Positions 60,067 through 64,000 of a stretch of 64,000 bases of DNA are shown piece after piece; the first letter of the stretch is position 1; each line of letters begins with the position of its first letter. This stretch comes from Sipunculus nudus (taxonomy: Eukaryota > Annelida > Sipuncula > Golfingiida > Sipunculidae). Made by a program: the position numbers and the translations under genes. The notes under the pieces were generated by a model. The model was not told the DNA's origin and made no database searches. It saw only the letters and a program-made list of their open reading frames with translations. The stretch is from contig CM049317.1 in assembly GCA_026874595.1 (NCBI GenBank), positions 47,826,401 through 47,890,400 of the forward strand. The letters run 5' to 3'.

Positions 60067-61298
60067 TATATTATTAACACTGAGGCAGAACAACTGAAGG
60101 CATTTACTTGGACTATTGATTTATAACCATAAACTAAATCTTAATATATTCGTATTCATTTTTAATCTTAATTTTTATTCTTTCAAAGAACAGATGATTA
60201 AAGTAAATCATAATTTAAATTTAAAGATGGCAGGAATGGTTTTGGATTTATACGCCAATTCAGCCTGAGTTATACAGGGAAAGTTATGGCCACATTCATT
60301 TACAGCAATCATTTTAACATAGTCATCCAGGGTAAGCGATAACAGGCAGATCAATGTTATCATAAGCTAGTTCATTAAGCCGTTTGCTCACCAATAACTG
60401 TAAATCAACTGTCAGCAACTTCTGATGTTCCTTATTGGCCATTTAGTCAGATTCATCGTCACAGGATATTCCATCAAGATCCCCTACTGGTCATTGATTT
60501 CATCATTTGACTGAATATTAAATTACAAAGCTCCGTCCATGTACCACCTGTTACCTTTTCAATTCACTTTAATGAGCCGATTCACATACTGCAAGCATTT
60601 ATGGTTAAAAATCAAGTGGCAACTGATAATTACTTGTTACACTGTGAATTATTGAATACGCAAGGCCCAGTTAACAGTTAACTGAAGGACAACATCCAGC
60701 CTGACATTTAAATATAGTGGGCGATAGATAACCAGCGATAATTGAAATATTTTGGTCGATTGAGAAGTACATGTATTCATTCTCTGATGACGGAAATAGA
60801 TATACAAGGTAGCTGTCTTTGTTTGTAACTCATATTCGTCCCGTCCTTGAGCACTGTTCAACTGTCTCGGTTGGGTCCAAATCGAGGCTCTCGTTAATGT
60901 GAATAGTCGGAGATCGTTGGAGTGGCTAAATCTGACGCCACTGACAGAGGAAATGAGATTAAATCGATAAGCTCTGCTTTTGATCCTCGCCGGGGACTTG
61001 TAGACAGGTTTCTGCAATGCTGTGTTGATGAACACGACAAACATATCTATAACATGCTGTCTGTACTTGTTTGCAGTGTGTGTGTTTATAACGGTGTATA
61101 TCGTTAATCGTAGTGTTGAGCGATTATTTTAACTGGTCCCAACACTAATTAATATAAAAATATTTATATATCAGTGTAATATAAAGTGTTCTCTAGAAAA
61201 GAAGATAAAATACACACTACATCAAAATTATGTCAGCGGCTATATTTTCAACATTTCTCTTTTTAGAAGTGACTAACATGTATTGGAACATTATGCAC
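60067..61298. other. single-copy DNA, nothing recognised
   Basis: Holds the longest frame in the window (131 codons, minus, 60649-61044), which lacks any recognisable domain. 60230-61010 is comparatively complex sequence with homeodomain-like words (TGATTT, TTAAAT, CTGACAG at 60940) and may be non-coding conserved DNA; this is speculative. Confidence 0.4.
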
Positions 61299-61307
61299 TC
61301 GACAGGT

Positions 61308-61380
61308 TATGCTGATCCCGAGGCAGCGGAAATCTTGCGCTTCTAAAGGCCTGTAGGTAAAGCGCTGTGTAAAGAGCGTA
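61308..61380 (+). mobile_element. 73-bp internally deleted TIR element, copy 3
   Basis: Keeps the left subterminal CCCGAGGCAGCGGAAATCTTGCGCTTCT and the right CGCTGTGTAAAGAGCGTA of the 461-470-bp elements at 31707 and 46554, and lacks everything between. The flanking 9-mers TCGACAGGT (61299-61307) and TCGCCAGAT (61381-61389) agree at 7 of 9 positions, consistent with a 9-bp target duplication. The left terminus is mutated (TATGCTG). Confidence 0.8.
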
Positions 61381-62169
61381 TCGCCAGATTAACAGAAGAA
61401 ATGTGCCTAGGATACATGGCGTTCTACACTCTCATACAAATATTCCTATTCTTTTTTCAGATTATAAATCATTTCGCGTTAAATTGCATGTGAAAATAGG
61501 GTATATGGCCCTGCCCTATCTATTGTACGACGATCACTCTGTAACCCGTAATAGCTGTCGTGACCGTGCAGAACATCAGTAGAAGTATTAATAAGAAGGC
61601 CATATACTCTCTAATGTTACTAAGAAAAGCATAAAAGCCTCCCGTATTCACTGATTTATCGATTTATCCTGGGGTCATCTTTCTGTCCTCAAATGCGTGC
61701 ACGACTAAAAATTTCATACGTATCTCGGTAGCTTATTTTTTCCCCAAATCCGCATATGATTTTTTTCCCCATGTACAACACTCTATAACACGTCTGACAA
61801 TATTTACTGGTGATTAAATCTAAACGGAGGTGAGCAGTCGAACAGCGGTTCGTAATGTATAAAAAAGTGGCTTTTTAGTCTGAACTTAATAAGGGGCTAG
61901 TACGAATATTGTATTACAGTCCAACATAAAGAGATCTTCTAATTACAATTAGGTGACCTCCAGCCATTACCTTTGATGCGGAATAATAATCCATGCGGGC
62001 AGGAACATAACTTTGCCCTGACCGGCTAAGATCTCTCAAGCAGTGAATATGAAACGGCAACAAAAAACCTTAGTAAATGGGAACCTGCATATTAAAAAAT
62101 TAAACTCATTAATAATCACTTCTATAACAAACGGGGTAAACGAGGTAATATAATAACAAATAAAATTTA
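61381..62169. other. AT-rich DNA, nothing recognised
   Basis: No recognised feature beyond the target duplication at its left edge. Confidence 0.45.
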
Positions 62170-62405
62170 TGTCCTCCGCTTCCGCCTCTTGTTCTGCCTT
62201 CTCAATATGTTTTAGTGCCCTTGTTTTAGTTTTCTTTGTCCCATGAAGATGTCTCCACATGACATAATTTTGGGTTTGAATTGGAAACAAAGAGATTACT
62301 GACCCAAATTTGAATGAAGCCGGAAAATATTTTGGAAAGTTATCGCACGGAAACGAAAACCTGACAGACAGATAGAGGGACAGACAGACGGACAGACAAA
62401 CCAAG
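62170..62405 (+). repeat. GGACGGA-linker repeat, second copy
   Basis: Shares TTTGAATGAA, TATCGCACGGAAACGAAAAC and a CTGACAGACAG...GACAGACGGACAGAC linker with 56440-56615. No clear terminal hairpin remains. The Ser/Leu/Val-rich minus frame here (62036-62410) is produced by the linker repeat. Confidence 0.6.
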
Positions 62406-62469
62406 ATCAATTACATATTAAGTATATGACGTAAACATTAGACGGAAACCACCATACGGACGAGTCCTG

Positions 62470-63760
62470 TGGGTTGAACATGTAACGTGTCTTGTTTCTT
62501 TAAAAATACTCTTCGTCTCCGGTTAAACTTTGACTAGTGTCAGCGACCTAGCTGTGGCTGGCAAGAAATGTTTTAAAAATAGACTGGCTTGGCTTGAAAG
62601 GGTAAAGAAACTAAAGAATGTCACCGTGATACACCGAGGAACAATTTAAAAAAAAAAAAACCCTTGTCTCCATGTATACTCTCGAACATTTATTATTCCG
62701 TTCTATGTACTGCTTTTCCGTGTAAGGGATACCTTAACCCCAATGCCTTTTTACTAAGTCAAGCTTATCTATAAATCTCTCTGCCTGGGGTTTCCGTCTG
62801 TCACTTTATCTTCCCGGGACGTTTAATACATCCTAACAAAAGGCAGAATGTACCTTAATGCGAACACAAAATAACATGTAATATGAAAAACATTGTACTC
62901 GAAATTTTGCTCCTGGTAAAATGGCAGAGGAGACAATTTATTCGACGTTCGATTGGCGAAGGTTATGCGTGTCACTCTTTTTTCTGATGGCGGCCCTAAC
63001 AAGCTGGTGACGACAAGCTTTTTATCAACCACTGACTAAAGATGGATTGTGAAATTAAGAACAGGCTGCGAATTATCCTCCCGGTATCCGGCAATATTTA
63101 TTAATGGCAAATTAATCCGTCACGGGAACAATATCATTGTCAAGTTTTATCACAACAGCTCTTATTTCTGCTATTTCTTATCCAGAGAAATCGCCGGACT
63201 TTTATTTATACTTGTCCTTTTTCGTATCTTGTTATTTTTTGTTTCTTGGCCTTTACGAGTTCGGTAGAATCATTATTGAAACATGTTGTAATCGGATTAG
63301 CTTTAAAATCATTAAGGGTTACTTATTTAACATGGAGGCTTCTTCTGTTTCAAATCGAAGTATGTAGATTTGATTATGCATAGCGAGGGACTTTATCATT
63401 TTACAACATACTGCATGTTTATCACTTAAGGTCGTAAATAATGAAGTAAATTCAAATACGAAAGTAAATGAAAGTAAATTCTGTGTTCTGAAATCAAGTG
63501 TCAAAACATTCAAATGTTCAATTATCCGGGCTCACAGAGAAGATAGATGAACTTTGAAGCAAGAAAAGAAAGTTTCGGTATTTTGTTTGATATGGAACTT
63601 TTGTTTGAATGTTGTTTGATATTAAAATAACAGTCAATAATACCAAAGAACAAACACACTCATCGTACAAAACTAATGTTCACGAGGAGATACGTATGTA
63701 AATATTTGACTGTAGGAAACAGTAAGAGCGGCTTTAATATGATCTTATTTCGATTGCCTA
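62470..63760 (+). repeat. right copy of a diverged collinear duplication (partner 1180-2440)
   Basis: See the left copy for matched landmarks. The offset stays between about 61.29 and 61.35 kb over more than 1.2 kb, which excludes chance. The best-kept core is AATATTTATTAATGGCAAAT (63092 on), rich in forkhead and homeodomain-like words, followed by TCCAGAGAAA (63181). Frames inside are not shared between the copies, so it is probably non-coding. The copy may run past the right end of the window. Confidence 0.6.
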
Positions 63761-64000
63761 CGCTAGGGACGTCACATTTAAAATATTTTTTAAGGTATAT
63801 TCAACCGGCGCTGCCTGACCTTACGAAAGTCTCATAATATTAAAATGATTGTATTTTATGACATTGCATGCAGCTGCACAGTGAAAGAAACCAGGCGTCC
63901 ATCTGCCGGGATGATAGAGCAGCTGGTAACCAAATGAAGGGAAATCTATTATGGCACCACATGAACAGATAGTAAGACTCTTGTCTGCAACTCTGATTTA
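63761..64000. other. window end, nothing recognised
   Basis: May continue the collinear block weakly. GATGATAGAGCAGCTGG (63910 on) is the only word of note. Confidence 0.4.

Noticed and set aside
60649-61044. Longest open frame of the window (131 codons, minus strand)
   Set aside because: No recognisable domain, no repeat partner, no splice or start context; a frame of this length is expected by chance in 64 kb read in six frames.
62036-62410. 124-codon minus frame starting with a Ser/Leu/Val-rich, signal-like segment
   Set aside because: The hydrophobic start is the translation of the GACAGAC/GGACAGAC linker of an interspersed repeat.

Overview
The window looks like AT-rich, intron- or intergenic-type DNA from an animal, most likely a marine invertebrate and plausibly a mollusc. 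There is no long open reading frame, no operon-like packing, no ribosome binding site logic and no host gene I can recognise; the longest uninterrupted frame is about 130 codons and resembles nothing known to me. What can be read is a dense community of small, mostly non-autonomous mobile elements, plus micro- and minisatellites. The mollusc guess rests on the mix of tRNA-headed SINEs, GGACGGA-type linkers ending in hairpins, and AAGGTCAAGGTCA arrays. It is an inference from general familiarity, not a proof.

Layout. 1-9.5 kb is mostly single-copy sequence with some motif-rich blocks. A block at about 1.18-2.44 kb is collinear with a diverged block at about 62.47-63.76 kb, same strand, 61.3 kb away. 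9.55-10.36 kb is a 14-unit, 58-bp minisatellite. 12.8 kb and 54.4 kb hold two copies of one PIF/Harbinger-like MITE, each flanked by TAA. 17.4-18.4, 56.4, 57.6 and 62.2 kb share a design of body, GGACGGA-like linker and, in three of the four, a terminal hairpin. 25.2-26.8 kb is an apparently perfect 801-bp tandem duplication that carries a tRNA-derived SINE. 31.6-32.3 kb is a SINE split by a DNA transposon with 7-bp terminal inverted repeats; a second copy with a 9-bp target duplication lies at 46.55 kb, and a 73-bp remnant at 61.31 kb. 36.06-39.96 kb is a foldback-like structure whose arms carry AAGGTCAAGGTCA arrays and eroded exon-like pieces. 51.04-51.78 kb is an insert held between two TA microsatellites. 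52.29-52.70 and 58.68-59.08 kb are two complete miniature LTR retrotransposons (TRIMs). 59.83-60.05 kb is a near-perfect palindrome with a hammerhead-like core, inside a 14-bp target duplication.

How the parts relate. Nothing here encodes a full transposition machine, so every element depends on enzymes supplied elsewhere: the SINEs on a LINE, the TRIMs on an LTR retrotransposon primed by tRNA-Pro, and the MITEs on Harbinger-type or other transposases. The most unusual items are the TRIMs whose LTR body reads as a tRNA-like RNA polymerase III promoter, and the diverged collinear pair at the two ends of the window.
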